This document shows, one piece after another, positions 1 to 9,641 of a DNA stretch of 64,000 nucleotides. How positions within the stretch are numbered: the stretch's first letter is position 1; every line of letters begins with the position of its first letter. The DNA is from Nocardia goodfellowii (GTDB lineage: Bacteria; Actinomycetota; Actinomycetes; Mycobacteriales; Mycobacteriaceae), in contig NZ_JAGGMR010000001.1 of assembly GCF_017875645.1 (NCBI RefSeq), positions 4,836,001 to 4,900,000 of the forward strand, written 5' to 3'. A program made the translations under genes and the position numbers. The notes beneath the pieces are model-generated. The model saw only the letters and a list, made by a program, of their open reading frames with translations, was not told the origin of the DNA and did not search any database.

Positions 1-1
1 C

Positions 2-3000
2 GCAGTGGCCTGCGGCGAAGTCGACTACGCCCTTGTCGGTGCGGTCGATCTGTCCTGCGAACCGATACATCGCCAGGCGCTTCGCGAGTTGGGCCGCGGC
101 GACGATCCGGGCGACGCCGCCGTCGCGTTGCTCTTGCGGCGGCACTCCGATGCGATCGCCGACGGCGACGAGGTGATCGCGCTGCTCGACCCGGAGGATC
201 ACCCATCCGCCCAAGCAGTGCCGGGGCTGCGCATCGGCGAGCACCGAGGATCGGATGACAGCACGCCCGCCGCGTTCGATCCTGCCGATTTGTTCGGCAA
301 CGCACACGCTGCTCAGGCGATGGTGTATGTCGCCGTCGCCGCACTGGCCCTACGACACCGAACCGTTCCCACAGCGGGAGCCCTGGCTGACCCATTACTC
401 GGCGAACCCCGTGCCGTGGTTGACATTCACCCGCTCGGAGCCCGGCCCACCGCGGTGACCCTCCGGTCCGCGGCTCCCGCACCTGGGCTACGTCCCGTGC
501 CCCGGCTCCGTCTGTACTCCGGACAGAATCGCCGGGACATCGCCGCCGCTGTCGCATCGGACCGCGAATCCGGTGACGGGCCCGCACGTCTGGCTCTCGT
601 GGATGACGGCACCCAGTCCTGGACCGCACTGCGCGACGCGACCATACGCTGGGCATCCGGCACCGGACCGCGTCCGCCCGGCAGTGCCTTCCGTGACGGC
701 CCCCTTACGGGCGAGGTCGCCTTCGTCTACCCCAACGGGGCTGCGGCGTACCCGAAGATGGGGCACCACCTGATGTTGGCACTGCCCGACCTCATCGATG
801 CTCTGCGCCGCAAGTGCGGTTCGATCGAGCAAACACTCGGGTGGGCCTACGCCGACCCGCCGGTGCCGAGGCACGGCTTGGATCAGAACTGCGCCGCAAG
901 CCTGCTGGCCACCCTGCACACCACCATAATCCGCGACATCCTGGAAATCTCGCCCGCGGCAGCGCTGGGCTATTCCTCCGGTGAGAGCAGTGCCCTTGTC
1001 GCGCTGGATGTTTGGCGGGACATACCAGGCTTCGTCTCTCGCCTCTACGAGTCAAACCTGTTCACCCGGGAGGTATCGGGTGAACAGCGCATGATTCGCG
1101 AGCAATGGCGCCGTTTGGGCGCCGCGGACGAACCCTGGATCAACTATGTGGTGCCGGCCGACGCCGACCGCGTTCGGGCGGCCATCGCGGACGAGCCCGC
1201 AGCACACCTCACGGTGATCAATGCGCCCGGCTCGTGTGTAATCGGCGGCGCCCCCTCGGCCTGCGCCCGAGTGTTCGACCGGCTGGGAGTCGTCGACACC
1301 GCGATCGCCGTCGATTACGACTTCGCCGCACATACCCACCTCGTACAGCCGGTGCGCGGCGAGTGGCGACGACTGCACCATTGGCCGATGAACGCGGTGC
1401 CCGGCATTCGCTTCTACAGCGCCACGCTCAGCGAGCCCTACGCTCCCACTCCGCATTCCGCTGCCGAAGCATTGACCCGAATGGCTTTGCGCACCATCGA
1501 CTTTCCCGCCATGGTCGAGCAAGCCTGGTCGGACGGCGTCAGAATCTTCATCGAACAGGGACCCGGGAGCACCTGCACCGGCTGGATCTCGCGGATCCTC
1601 GGCGACCGCGAACACCTTGCCGTAGCCGTCGACGGCAATCATCGCAACAGCGTGACGTCTCTGCTCCGGGCCGTTGCGCAACTTTTCGTTGCGGGCTTAC
1701 CGATGAACATATCCAGGCTTTTCGACCGGCTGGGTGTCAGTGGTGAACCCATTCCCGGTGAGAACCGTCGTACGCTCCGCTTTCCCGCCCATCCTGCGCC
1801 AGTCCACCTCGGTGAACTTCACTCGACGCCTAGGGGTGCCGCACCGGTCGCTTCCTCGCCGATGACCGACCGTCCCGGCACCCACGAAGGTCTCGGACCG
1901 ACGAACCTGCCCGGTCCGAAATACAACCGGGCAGAGCTCGAGCGGCTCGCCGGCGGCTCGATCGCCACCGTTTTCGGCGCGGCCTTCGCCGAGCAGGATC
2001 GCTACGAAAGACAAACCCGGCTGCCCACGCCGCCGATGCTGCTCGTCGACCGGGTTACCGGTATCGATGCCGAACCGGCCACCATGGGAACCGGAACCAT
2101 CTGGACGGAAACCGAGATCGGTTGGGACGCCTGGTATCTCGACCCGGCCGGCCGGATGCCCGCAGGTCTGATGGGGGAGGCGGGCCAGGCGGACCTGCTG
2201 TTGATCAGTTGGCTCGGTATCGACCTGCTCAACCGGGGGGAGCGCGTCTATCGGCTCCTGGGCTGCGAACTGACCTACCACGACAGCCCACCCCTGCCCG
2301 GCCAGACTCTGCGCTTCGCGATCACCATCGACGGCCACGCCCAACTGGGCGGGGTCCGGCTGTTCTTCTTTCGCTACGACTGCCACGATTCAGAAGGCCG
2401 CCTGCGGATATCGGTTCGAAGCGCCCAGGCGGGATTCTTCACCGATGCCGAATTGGCCGCCAGCAGCGGCGTCCTATGGACCCCGGTGGACGGGCCCCCA
2501 CCGACCGGGCCACTCGACCCGCCTACCCAGCTGCCTGAACTGAACTGTTTCGGCCCCGATGCCGTCCTTGCCTTCGCCGCAGGCCGACCGGCCGACTGTT
2601 TCGGTGCCGCGTGGGAACGGACTCGCGCACATGTGCGGCCACCGGCATTGCCGTCCGGTCGGATGCTGTTGCTGCGCGAAGTGACCGCCTTCGACCCGGC
2701 CGGCGGCCCACACCGGCGCGGCTACCTGCGCGCCGAACTTCCTCTCGAACCCGAAAGCTGGTTCTACCAAGGGCATTTCAAGAACGATCCCTGCATGCCC
2801 GGCACGCTCATGCTGGAAGGCTGCTTACAAGCCCTGGCCTTCTACCTCGCTGCGCACGGCCACACCATCGCCCGGGACGGCTGGCGCTTCGAACCGGTGA
2901 CCGGGCGCGGCTATCGGATGCTGTGCCGCGGCCAAGCCACCCCGCACAGCCGACTTCTCGTGTACGAGCTGTATATCACCGCGATCAAGGCAGGGCCGGA

Positions 3001-4336
3001 ACCCGAGGTCACCGCCGACGCACTGGTCAGCGTCGATGGCGTCAAGGCATTTCACGTGGGTGGGCTCGCGGTACGCCTGGTGCCGGACTGGCCGCTGGAA
3101 CATTGGCAGCACGCGGCCCCCGCTGGAATACAGCAGCGCACCGCTACGCCGGTGCCGCCGCATACCCTCGGCGGGCTGGTCGGACACACTGAACAACACG
3201 CAGTCGCCGAAACCGATGGCGTCAGCTTCGGATACGCCGCACTGCTCGCCGCTGCTTGGGGTCGTCCGACCCATGCCTTCGGCCCCAGCCGTGCGGCGCT
3301 GGACGGCCCTCGGCGCACGCCCCGGGTTCCTGCCCCGCCGTTCCTGTTCATGAGCCGTATCGTCGAGGTCGACGGTCCTATCCAGGGGATGAAGCTCGCA
3401 CACCGGGTTGTTGTCGAGTACGACCTTCCCCGCGAGGTCTGGTACCGCACCGGTGCCAATGCGATGCCCTTCTGTGTACTGCTCGAGGCCGCGCTGCAGC
3501 CATGCGGATGGCTTGCTCTGTATGGCGGCAAAGTTCCCGAGTCCGGTGCAGACCCGCTGTTTCGCAACCTGAACGGCACGGCGACGGTCACCGCGGAGGT
3601 TTCCGCTCGGGCGCGCATGCTGCGCACCGAGGTAGAACTCCTCGATCTCTCCCAAGCGGGCGACGTGGTCATCGAATCGTTCTCCGTCCGCGTCTACGCC
3701 GACGAGTTGCTCGTGCTGGACGCCACTACGACTTTCGGCTTCTTCCCACCCGGCGCGTTCACCCACCAGACCGGATTGGCGGTCTCGGCAGAGGAACGTG
3801 CGGCGCTGACCCAACGCTGCCCCGTAGCCGGACAAGTAACCAGCCGCCTCGAACGGTACTTCGCCGACAGCGCCCGCCGACTCACACCCATGCTGCGCAT
3901 GCTCGATCGAATCACCGGGTACTGGCCTGAAGGCGGGAAATCCGGGCGAGGGAGGTTGCTGGCGGAAAGACGAATTGCCGCCGAGGACTGGTACTTTCGG
4001 GCGCACTTCTTCCAAGATCCGGTGCAACCCGGTTCTCTGGGACTCGAAGCCATGTGTCAGCTCCTGGAGTTCTACCTCATCGAATCGCAGACAGAGGGGC
4101 ACCTGGCCGACCCACACTTCGAACCGGTGCGGATCGGTCAACCGATCATCTGGAAGTACCGCGGACAAGTCGTTCCCACGGACATGCTGGTGACCATCGA
4201 AATGGAAATCACCGAGACCGGAACAGACGCTCGGGGCCGATTCGCAACGGCCGAGGCATGGCTATGGGTGGATGGCCGACGTATCTATCACACGCCACAG
4301 ATCGGCACCCGACTTGTTGTCGGTTATCCGCGGTAA
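2..4336 (+). CDS. PUFA/polyketide-type synthase, 3' part (KS end-AT-four hot-dog dehydratase modules)
   Basis: The gene is open at the left edge, so only about the last 1,440 residues are seen. Residues 1-80 resemble the end of a ketosynthase or chain-length factor (VGAVDL followed by an Ala/Leu-rich strand). An acyltransferase follows at about 235-570, with FVYPNG at its start and GYSSGES as the nucleophile elbow near 322; a Tyr replaces the usual His of GHSxGE. From about 670 to the end there are four FabA-like hot-dog units. Units two (GHFKNDPCMPGTL, near 925) and four (AHFFQDPVQPGSL, near 1345) keep the catalytic-His motif of PfaC-type dehydratases; units one and three look like non-catalytic partner folds. 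The family makes long-chain polyunsaturated or related lipids on a megasynthase. The product cannot be inferred. KS/AT/DH assignment is firm, exact subclass (PfaB/PfaC-like) is inferred. Confidence 0.85.
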   Translation, partial: AVACGEVDYALVGAVDLSCEPIHRQALRELGRGDDPGDAAVALLLRRHSDAIADGDEVIALLDPEDHPSAQAVPGLRIGEHRGSDDSTPAAFDPADLFGNAHAAQAMVYVAVAALALRHRTVPTAGALADPLLGEPRAVVDIHPLGARPTAVTLRSAAPAPGLRPVPRLRLYSGQNRRDIAAAVASDRESGDGPARLALVDDGTQSWTALRDATIRWASGTGPRPPGSAFRDGPLTGEVAFVYPNGAAAYPKMGHHLMLALPDLIDALRRKCGSIEQTLGWAYADPPVPRHGLDQNCAASLLATLHTTIIRDILEISPAAALGYSSGESSALVALDVWRDIPGFVSRLYESNLFTREVSGEQRMIREQWRRLGAADEPWINYVVPADADRVRAAIADEPAAHLTVINAPGSCVIGGAPSACARVFDRLGVVDTAIAVDYDFAAHTHLVQPVRGEWRRLHHWPMNAVPGIRFYSATLSEPYAPTPHSAAEALTRMALRTIDFPAMVEQAWSDGVRIFIEQGPGSTCTGWISRILGDREHLAVAVDGNHRNSVTSLLRAVAQLFVAGLPMNISRLFDRLGVSGEPIPGENRRTLRFPAHPAPVHLGELHSTPRGAAPVASSPMTDRPGTHEGLGPTNLPGPKYNRAELERLAGGSIATVFGAAFAEQDRYERQTRLPTPPMLLVDRVTGIDAEPATMGTGTIWTETEIGWDAWYLDPAGRMPAGLMGEAGQADLLLISWLGIDLLNRGERVYRLLGCELTYHDSPPLPGQTLRFAITIDGHAQLGGVRLFFFRYDCHDSEGRLRISVRSAQAGFFTDAELAASSGVLWTPVDGPPPTGPLDPPTQLPELNCFGPDAVLAFAAGRPADCFGAAWERTRAHVRPPALPSGRMLLLREVTAFDPAGGPHRRGYLRAELPLEPESWFYQGHFKNDPCMPGTLMLEGCLQALAFYLAAHGHTIARDGWRFEPVTGRGYRMLCRGQATPHSRLLVYELYITAIKAGPEPEVTADALVSVDGVKAFHVGGLAVRLVPDWPLEHWQHAAPAGIQQRTATPVPPHTLGGLVGHTEQHAVAETDGVSFGYAALLAAAWGRPTHAFGPSRAALDGPRRTPRVPAPPFLFMSRIVEVDGPIQGMKLAHRVVVEYDLPREVWYRTGANAMPFCVLLEAALQPCGWLALYGGKVPESGADPLFRNLNGTATVTAEVSARARMLRTEVELLDLSQAGDVVIESFSVRVYADELLVLDATTTFGFFPPGAFTHQTGLAVSAEERAALTQRCPVAGQVTSRLERYFADSARRLTPMLRMLDRITGYWPEGGKSGRGRLLAERRIAAEDWYFRAHFFQDPVQPGSLGLEAMCQLLEFYLIESQTEGHLADPHFEPVRIGQPIIWKYRGQVVPTDMLVTIEMEITETGTDARGRFATAEAWLWVDGRRIYHTPQIGTRLVVGYPR

Positions 4337-4394
4337 GTGAAGCGCCGACGCCCTTCTATATGCGCACTCGGCGGGACTCCAGCGATTGGCGTGA

Positions 4395-4835
4395 TTATCG
4401 GTGCGGCGAAGATTGTTGCCGCAGAATAGGGTTCAACCGCATTTCGATCCTTGTGCCGGTAGCGTCGGTGTGGACGGTGACCGAGGTCATCAGGGCTCGA
4501 ATCAAATCCAATCCGCGACCGCGGATCTGTCCGCCTGGACTGTCTTTCGGCTTCCAGTGTCCGTGATCGGCGACTGTCACTCGAATATCGCTATCGGTCA
4601 GCGCACCTTCGATGCGGACGGAGCCGGGTGCGTGGCGGTGACCGTGCTCGACGGCATTGGTGACCGCTTCGCTGACGGCGAGCAGTACGTCATAGGTTTG
4701 CGCTGAGTCGATTCCGCAGCGGTACAGCCAATCCCGCACCACTTCGCGCACCTCGGCGATCCGGTCAGCTCGGGCCGGCACTCGGAACTCGCGTAGGTCC
4801 GGGTGACAGATGATGTTTCGCTCTGTCGAATTCAT
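4395..4835 (-). CDS. Anti-sigma regulatory factor, HATPase_c_2 (RsbW/SpoIIAB-like) kinase
   Basis: A 146-aa cytosolic protein. The GHKL ATPase N-box is EAVTNAVEHGH (about residues 61-71), and the G1/G2 boxes are DHGHWKP and GRGLDLI. Such proteins bind a sigma factor or phosphorylate an STAS-domain anti-sigma antagonist. No STAS or sigma gene is adjacent, so the partner is encoded elsewhere. An ATG six codons upstream (4853) is possible, but GGAGGAG sits 8 nt before the ATG at 4835, which decides the start. It converges with the synthase gene at the left, with a 58-bp gap. Confidence 0.88.
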   Translation of the reverse strand: MNSTERNIICHPDLREFRVPARADRIAEVREVVRDWLYRCGIDSAQTYDVLLAVSEAVTNAVEHGHRHAPGSVRIEGALTDSDIRVTVADHGHWKPKDSPGGQIRGRGLDLIRALMTSVTVHTDATGTRIEMRLNPILRQQSSPHR

Positions 4836-5043
4836 CGCCTTTGCTCCTCCCATGCTTGCTGGTCGGTGGCCACTCCTTCAGGTCCTACCCAACCGGTCGC
4901 ATCGCACACCAATGCTCGGCATTTGCGGTCACCGACATGGCGGTCCTCGTGCTGGGACACTCGGCAGTCACCGCCGGGCCTTCCGCGCCCATTCCCGACC
5001 GGCTCGACGACGCAAATGGCATGGAGATTGCTTGCCTGGCGTT

Positions 5044-5361
5044 CTACGGTGAGCCCTCGACACTGTCACGTTTGCGAGTGCTTTCGCTGTTGGCTGGCTC
5101 CTTGTCGACCCGGGTGCCTGCGAGATAGCCGGCAATGATGCCGAGCAGGGTATAGGTGGCGGTCTTCACCTCGACGTCGATTTCGAGGACGGCCAGTAGC
5201 AAGGCGAAACCCGCCACACTGACCAGGCCGTACATCTTGACCAGGGTGGGGGACAGGCCGCGCTTGTTTTTGTTGGTGGTCAGGGCTCGCGCCAAAACGA
5301 TTCCTGCCAGAACCACCGTGATAAAACCGCAGATGACCAGCACTTCAGTTAGCTCGGACAT
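5044..5361 (-). CDS. Small two-helix membrane protein
   Basis: A 105-aa protein beginning MSELTEVLVICGF. It has a hydrophobic helix at about 5-25 and a pair of hydrophobic stretches at about 45-85 around the motif LLGIIAGYLAGTR, followed by a charged Glu/Lys/Arg tail. The start at 5361 is chosen because GGAGG lies 9 nt upstream; a longer reading frame to 5595 has low-complexity, poorly coding sequence. Function is not recognised; the fold looks like a small holin-like or YtxH-like membrane protein. It lies between the anti-sigma gene and another membrane protein gene on the same strand. Confidence 0.7.
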   Translation of the reverse strand: MSELTEVLVICGFITVVLAGIVLARALTTNKNKRGLSPTLVKMYGLVSVAGFALLLAVLEIDVEVKTATYTLLGIIAGYLAGTRVDKEPANSESTRKRDSVEGSP

Positions 5362-5578
5362 TGAACGCAACCTCCAATGTGGCGCTCCCCGCAGCAACGG
5401 GACGGCGACCCGACAGATATCGAGCAGCCCACTCTGTATGTCGTTGACGCCGACCACAGTGTTGCGCGCATTTCGCCGGAAAGCGCCCAGCGCAGACCCA
5501 TCATGAATTCCGTTGCGGGTCGACGTTCGACGCGCACCGGAATTCGAGCTTCCAGCCCGGGAAAAGCCGTTTCCGGAC

Positions 5579-6175
5579 TCAGCGATGCTTGGCACCCGGC
5601 CGTGGCCGGGTCCTCGTCGCGGGCTGCGGGTCCGGCGGACGAGAGCGACCGGCGAGGGCCGCGGACCACAGGACGACGGCGAAAACCGTGTACAGCACGG
5701 CCCAGGGCAGCCAGCCCCAGCCGGCCGCGGCCGCGCGCACGAGGCAGTAGATCGTCAGCCCGGGCAGGAGCACGCACGGCGTGAGCACCACCAGCACTCC
5801 GGCGCCGACCAGACCCCACGCCCCGCGGCCACCGATGGTGCCGAACGCGAGGCGATCGACGCCCGCGATCGCGTCCAGCCGGGACTGAAGATGCTCCAGC
5901 CGACGCTGATTCAGGGTCGCCGCTTTGCTCATCACCACAGCCAAGGTCACGAGCACCCAGATCGGTAGCGGCACGAGAGCCACTCGGAAACCCTGGAACG
6001 TCAGGGGATGGTTGGCGATCGCGGTGATCATGACGCCGGTGAAGGCGAAGACGATGGTGTACACGGCCACCACCCCGGCCTGCACCGCGCTGTCGCGCTG
6101 CATCGCCGCCGCGTAGAGCGCGGTAAGGGCGGACAGGCGCGCCGCCGGATCCCCCTGAAGCCGTGCCTCATCCAC
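5579..6175 (-). CDS. Four-helix membrane protein of unknown function
   Basis: A 198-aa protein with a short charged N-terminus and hydrophobic segments at about 33-55, 66-86, 118-140 and 148-172, separated by an amphipathic stretch (NQRRLEHLQSRLDAI), and ending in an Arg/Pro-rich cytoplasmic tail. There is no catalytic motif. The third-position GC is high throughout the frame, which supports coding. It lies 217 bp upstream of the small membrane gene on the same strand. I do not recognise a family. Confidence 0.6.
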   Translation of the reverse strand: MDEARLQGDPAARLSALTALYAAAMQRDSAVQAGVVAVYTIVFAFTGVMITAIANHPLTFQGFRVALVPLPIWVLVTLAVVMSKAATLNQRRLEHLQSRLDAIAGVDRLAFGTIGGRGAWGLVGAGVLVVLTPCVLLPGLTIYCLVRAAAAGWGWLPWAVLYTVFAVVLWSAALAGRSRPPDPQPATRTRPRPGAKHR

Positions 6176-6472
6176 CCTTATATTGAATCCGAGCCCTTAC
6201 GGGCAGGCAAGAGACGAACGGGGCCGGTACTTAGGGGCTCACGCCTGCTTTTGCCCCTGGGCGTCGGTACCGCAGGTGAGAAGCAGCATCCGGAGCGTCG
6301 ATGCAGTCGTCGAACCCGTTGTGGCTGTGCGGTTTTCGAGGAATGCGGCACTTTCGATTGCTGCACATCCGCTCCTCAAAAGCCCATCGGTGCAGTGAGG
6401 TGCGGCGCGCCCGGGAGAGGGGTATGCGGCCATATCGGTGGTCTCGGGGTGTGCTCGAGCGAGAATTTCGCT

Positions 6473-7168
6473 ATGACCCATTCGATCAGTCGTCGGGGAT
6501 TCATCGGTCACGCTGGGACAGCGCTGGGTGTGGGGCTTTTCTGTGCCGCGGGGACTGCGGGCGCGCAACCGCGGTCGCTGCTGCCCGAGGTCGGGCAAAC
6601 ATTCGACCTGAGCCTCAACGCGTTCGGTGCCACGCTCGTCGTCGACCTGCCCCCGCCGCTGCCGGCGCTGAACTTCATCGGCTCGCGCGTGGTGGAAGTG
6701 GTTCCCGGCGGTTCCGATCATGTGCGTCTGCGAGTACTGCACTTCATCGTCGAAGCAGCGCACCCGCTGTTCGGGAAGATCGTCATGCGAGCGCCCGAGG
6801 ACGATCCCGGCTCCGGTAGCGTCCTGAAGTCGGTAGCGGGTGGTCGGCTGGTCGAGACCTGGCAGCAGGACATCACCATCACCTTCGAGAAGTGTGGTGA
6901 CTGTGCCGGCCCCTTCATTTTCCGGACTCGCCGACCGGGGCAGTGGAGCGCGGAATTGGCCGAGTTCCCGCCTCCGCCGCAGGGCATGCACGCCGACGGC
7001 TCACCCACCGGCGGGGTTTCGTACCGACTGAGCCGGTCGCTGCATTTCACCGCCGTCCGCGACACGGCGTGCGAGCCGTGTCCGTTGTCGACACCGATGC
7101 CCGGCGGGTCGGGTGACTACGCGATCCTGGAAAACCTCGACTTCCATCAGGGAAACGTGCCGCGATAG
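6473..7168 (+). CDS. Tat-exported protein of unknown function
   Basis: A 231-aa protein whose N-terminus MTHSISRRGFIGHAG is a textbook twin-arginine signal (SRRGFIG), followed by a hydrophobic core and an Ala-x-Ala cleavage region near residue 30 (GTAGAQP). The mature part is beta-rich, with Cys pairs at CGDC (about 140) and CEPC (about 200) that could form disulfides or bind metal. Tat export implies it folds in the cytoplasm. The start at 6473 is the only one that gives the signal peptide. Function unknown; no similar gene nearby. Confidence 0.75.
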   Translation: MTHSISRRGFIGHAGTALGVGLFCAAGTAGAQPRSLLPEVGQTFDLSLNAFGATLVVDLPPPLPALNFIGSRVVEVVPGGSDHVRLRVLHFIVEAAHPLFGKIVMRAPEDDPGSGSVLKSVAGGRLVETWQQDITITFEKCGDCAGPFIFRTRRPGQWSAELAEFPPPPQGMHADGSPTGGVSYRLSRSLHFTAVRDTACEPCPLSTPMPGGSGDYAILENLDFHQGNVPR

Positions 7169-7855
7169 CGAGCGAGCACCGAGCCCGGCGAACAGGCCGC
7201 GTCATAACGATCAGGGTTGGCAGCGGGTGAGTATTCACCAGGTCTGCTCTTCGGTCGGTGGCGTCGTGATCGCCGTGCCGCGCAAGGTGATTCCCTGCGC
7301 GGTCTTCTCAACCATCCGACCTAGGATCGGACGGTGACGACGACAGCGATACCGACGAAGAATGTCGGCCCGAGAGCCAGTGATGGGATGGCACAAAGTC
7401 ATCGGCTGCTGCACGCGTTCGTCGCCCGCTTTCCGGGCGACGAGTTTGAGCAATGCACGGAAATGCCGCGATCCACGCGTCTCGAACCGCGGGCTGGAGC
7501 AATTCTTCACCGCGGCACCGGCCGTGGTGGGCGATTAATGCAGGCGTTCGAGACCTGCTGGTAAGGCCACGCCGATCGCCGATTGCTGGCCCTTGAAGAC
7601 TCCGCCAACGAGTTGAGGTCTGCGGTTCGCCGCCAGCATGAGCGACCACCACTCTCGCCTGCACTGGGTTCGCGAGACCGCCGACCCCACAACCGGAGGC
7701 GGTGATGACCCAGAACGGGCTGCTCGAGTGTGTTCAGCGACATACGGATGCGCAATCGCCGGGGATGCGAGGGTACAGTCGGCTGGCTGCTCAGCCCGTG
7801 CCGGACCGGGCGCTGCGGCCTGAGGTTTCTCGTCGTGTTCCGGCGAGGGGATGGC
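7169..7855. other. 687-bp stretch without a convincing gene
   Basis: Several short frames exist on both strands but none keeps actinobacterial codon bias over its length. A plus-strand frame from a GTG at 7334 reads like coding sequence for about 40 codons and then loses bias, which could be a decayed gene. It must contain the promoter of the downstream PLD gene. Nothing else is recognisable. Confidence 0.4.
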
Positions 7856-9061
7856 ATGACCAGTACGCGGGAATCATCCGAGCTGAGCGCGGAAGCGGCG
7901 GAAACCGGAGAGCGTGTCGCGCGGATTCGGCGGCGGCTGGAGCGGTTGATCGGGATCGCGGCGACCGAGGGAAACAAGCTGACGCCCTTGCGCAACGGCG
8001 ACGAGATCTTCGCGGCGATGCTGGCCGGGATCGCCCGAGCCGAGCACACGGTGGACATGATGACGTTCGTGTACTGGAAAGGTGACATCGCCCGCCAGTT
8101 CGCGGAGGCGCTCGCGGAACGGGCGGCTGCCGGAGTGCGGGTGCGGCTGTTGCTCGACGGGTTCGGCAGCCGGCTGATCGAGGCCGAGCTGCTGCAACGG
8201 ATGGATCGGGCCGGGGTGAAGGTGGCGTGGTTCCGTAAGCCGCTGTATCTCTCGCCGCTGAAACAGAATCACCGCTGCCATCGCAAAGTGCTCGTCGTCG
8301 ACGAGGAGACAGCGTTCACCGGCGGGGTGGGGATCGCCGAGGAATGGTGCGGCAACGCCCGCAACGAGCACGAGTGGCGGGACACCCACGTCGAGGTGCG
8401 CGGCCCGGCCGTGGACGGCATGGCGGCCGCGTTCGCGCAGAACTGGGCGGAGTGCCACGACGAACTCTTCGACGACCGGGATCGATTCATCGACCATCGC
8501 CCGCAGGGTGATGCCATCGTGCAGGTGGTGCGCGGCTCGGCCAGTTTCGGCTGGCAGGACATGCAAACCCTGCTGCGCGTGATGCTGGAGTCGGCCGAGG
8601 AACGTTTCCGGCTGGCGACCGCGTATTTCTCCCCGGACGCGTTTTTCATCGAGTTGCTGTGCGCCACCGCCCGGCGTGGGGTCGAGGTGGAGATCCTGCT
8701 ACCCGGGCCGCACACCGACAAGCGGGTCTGTCAGCTGGCCGGACAGCACTACTACGAAGAGCTCGTCGCGTGCGGCGTGAAGATCTACCAGTATCAGCCG
8801 ACGATGATGCACGCCAAGGTGATCACCGTCGATCGCGTCGCCACGCTGATCGGCTCGACCAATTTCAACCGCCGCTCTCTCGACCACGACGAAGAGATCA
8901 TGCTCGCGGTCCTGGATCAGGAGTTCACCGCGACCCTGGACGGGCACTTCGACGAGGATGTGGCGGTGAGTGATCCGATCCGAGCCGGCCGGTGGCTGCG
9001 GCGCTCCGTCGCGCAGCGGGCGCGCGAGCTGGCCGTCCAGCCCATCCGACGGTTTCTGTAG
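7856..9061 (+). CDS. Cardiolipin synthase-like phospholipase D family enzyme
   Basis: A 401-aa protein with two HKD motifs, the hallmark of the PLD superfamily: HRKVLVVDEETAFTGG near residues 140-155 and HAKVITVDRVATLIGSTN near 320-337. These two His residues act as nucleophile and acid in phosphatidyl transfer. Bacterial Cls enzymes make cardiolipin from phosphatidylglycerol, normally with N-terminal membrane helices; here these are absent, as in ClsB-type enzymes. The start at 7856 is chosen because GAGGGG lies just upstream. A broader PLD-like phosphodiesterase role cannot be excluded. Confidence 0.85.
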   Translation: MTSTRESSELSAEAAETGERVARIRRRLERLIGIAATEGNKLTPLRNGDEIFAAMLAGIARAEHTVDMMTFVYWKGDIARQFAEALAERAAAGVRVRLLLDGFGSRLIEAELLQRMDRAGVKVAWFRKPLYLSPLKQNHRCHRKVLVVDEETAFTGGVGIAEEWCGNARNEHEWRDTHVEVRGPAVDGMAAAFAQNWAECHDELFDDRDRFIDHRPQGDAIVQVVRGSASFGWQDMQTLLRVMLESAEERFRLATAYFSPDAFFIELLCATARRGVEVEILLPGPHTDKRVCQLAGQHYYEELVACGVKIYQYQPTMMHAKVITVDRVATLIGSTNFNRRSLDHDEEIMLAVLDQEFTATLDGHFDEDVAVSDPIRAGRWLRRSVAQRARELAVQPIRRFL

Positions 9062-9069
9062 CCGGGCCC

Positions 9070-9324
9070 TCACGTGTAGCGAGTGGCGAGCGCGGCGGCG
9101 CGTTCGCGCAACGCGTCTCGCAGCCATTGCGGCGCAAGAGCTTTCGCGTTGCCGGCGAGCTGCCACAGCGCCCATTCGGCGTGCCTGCGGTCTTGGAAGC
9201 TCACCTCGAGCCGCAGCCGGCCGTCCGGGTCGGTCTCTTCGGCATGGACGGCCAGCGCGGTGCCCACCAGTTCGGCTCGCTGTGCCGGGTTCACGCGGAG
9301 TAGCACGGTCCGCACCGACCGGCG
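9070..9324 (-). pseudogene. C-terminal relic of a WYL-domain transcriptional regulator
   Basis: About 80 codons ending ERAAALATRYT match the C-terminal end of YafY/PafC-type WYL regulators (strand LRLEVSF, then a helix HAEWALWQLAG, then the final L-R-x-x-L-R-E-R helix). The HTH and WYL domains are missing: the frame is interrupted by TGA at 9328-9330, and beyond it lies transposon-derived sequence. The gene has been cut by an IS event and is presumably dead. Confidence 0.6.
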
Positions 9325-9430
9325 CAATCACCGGCCTCTCGCCGGTGACAGCCCTACCGCCGAGATCCAAGCGGCTTTGCGCCGAGAACATCTCACCGCC
9401 AAACCAGGGTCTGTCTCGAAGTGGCTGATG

Positions 9431-9513
9431 GGCGTCCTCGACAAACCCTCGACGTCAAGACACCATCAGAAGCGCTTGATGAGGGTGTTGCGATGACCGC
9501 CTGAGCCTGCACC
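9431..9513 (+). mobile_element. 3' terminal relic of an IS30-family element
   Basis: This 83-bp block matches the right end of the complete IS30 element in this window (15915-15997) almost base for base: shared runs include CTCGACAAACCCTCG, CACCATCAGAAGC and GACCGCCTGAGCC. It holds the last codons of the transposase and the right inverted repeat. Small insertions destroy the frame. It marks an older insertion that probably removed the front of the WYL regulator. Confidence 0.8.
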
Positions 9514-9641
9514 GATGTGCGTGTAGCGGTGGGCTTTCGGTTGTGACACAGGGAAGGGCATCTGGCCCCAGTGAGTGAGCATTCACGGCGACTTCAATCG
9601 AAGGCGCCGCCTGGCACGGCCGGATTCGGTACTGTCGCTTC

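Noticed and set aside
1059..1084. GTTCACCC-N10-GGGTGAAC inverted repeat resembling the shared operator
   Set aside because: It lies deep in the AT domain coding sequence and has a different spacing.
2825..4168. Long minus-strand frame (447 codons) opposite the synthase gene
   Set aside because: It is a shadow: high-GC sequence leaves long antisense frames, and the plus strand carries clear catalytic motifs.
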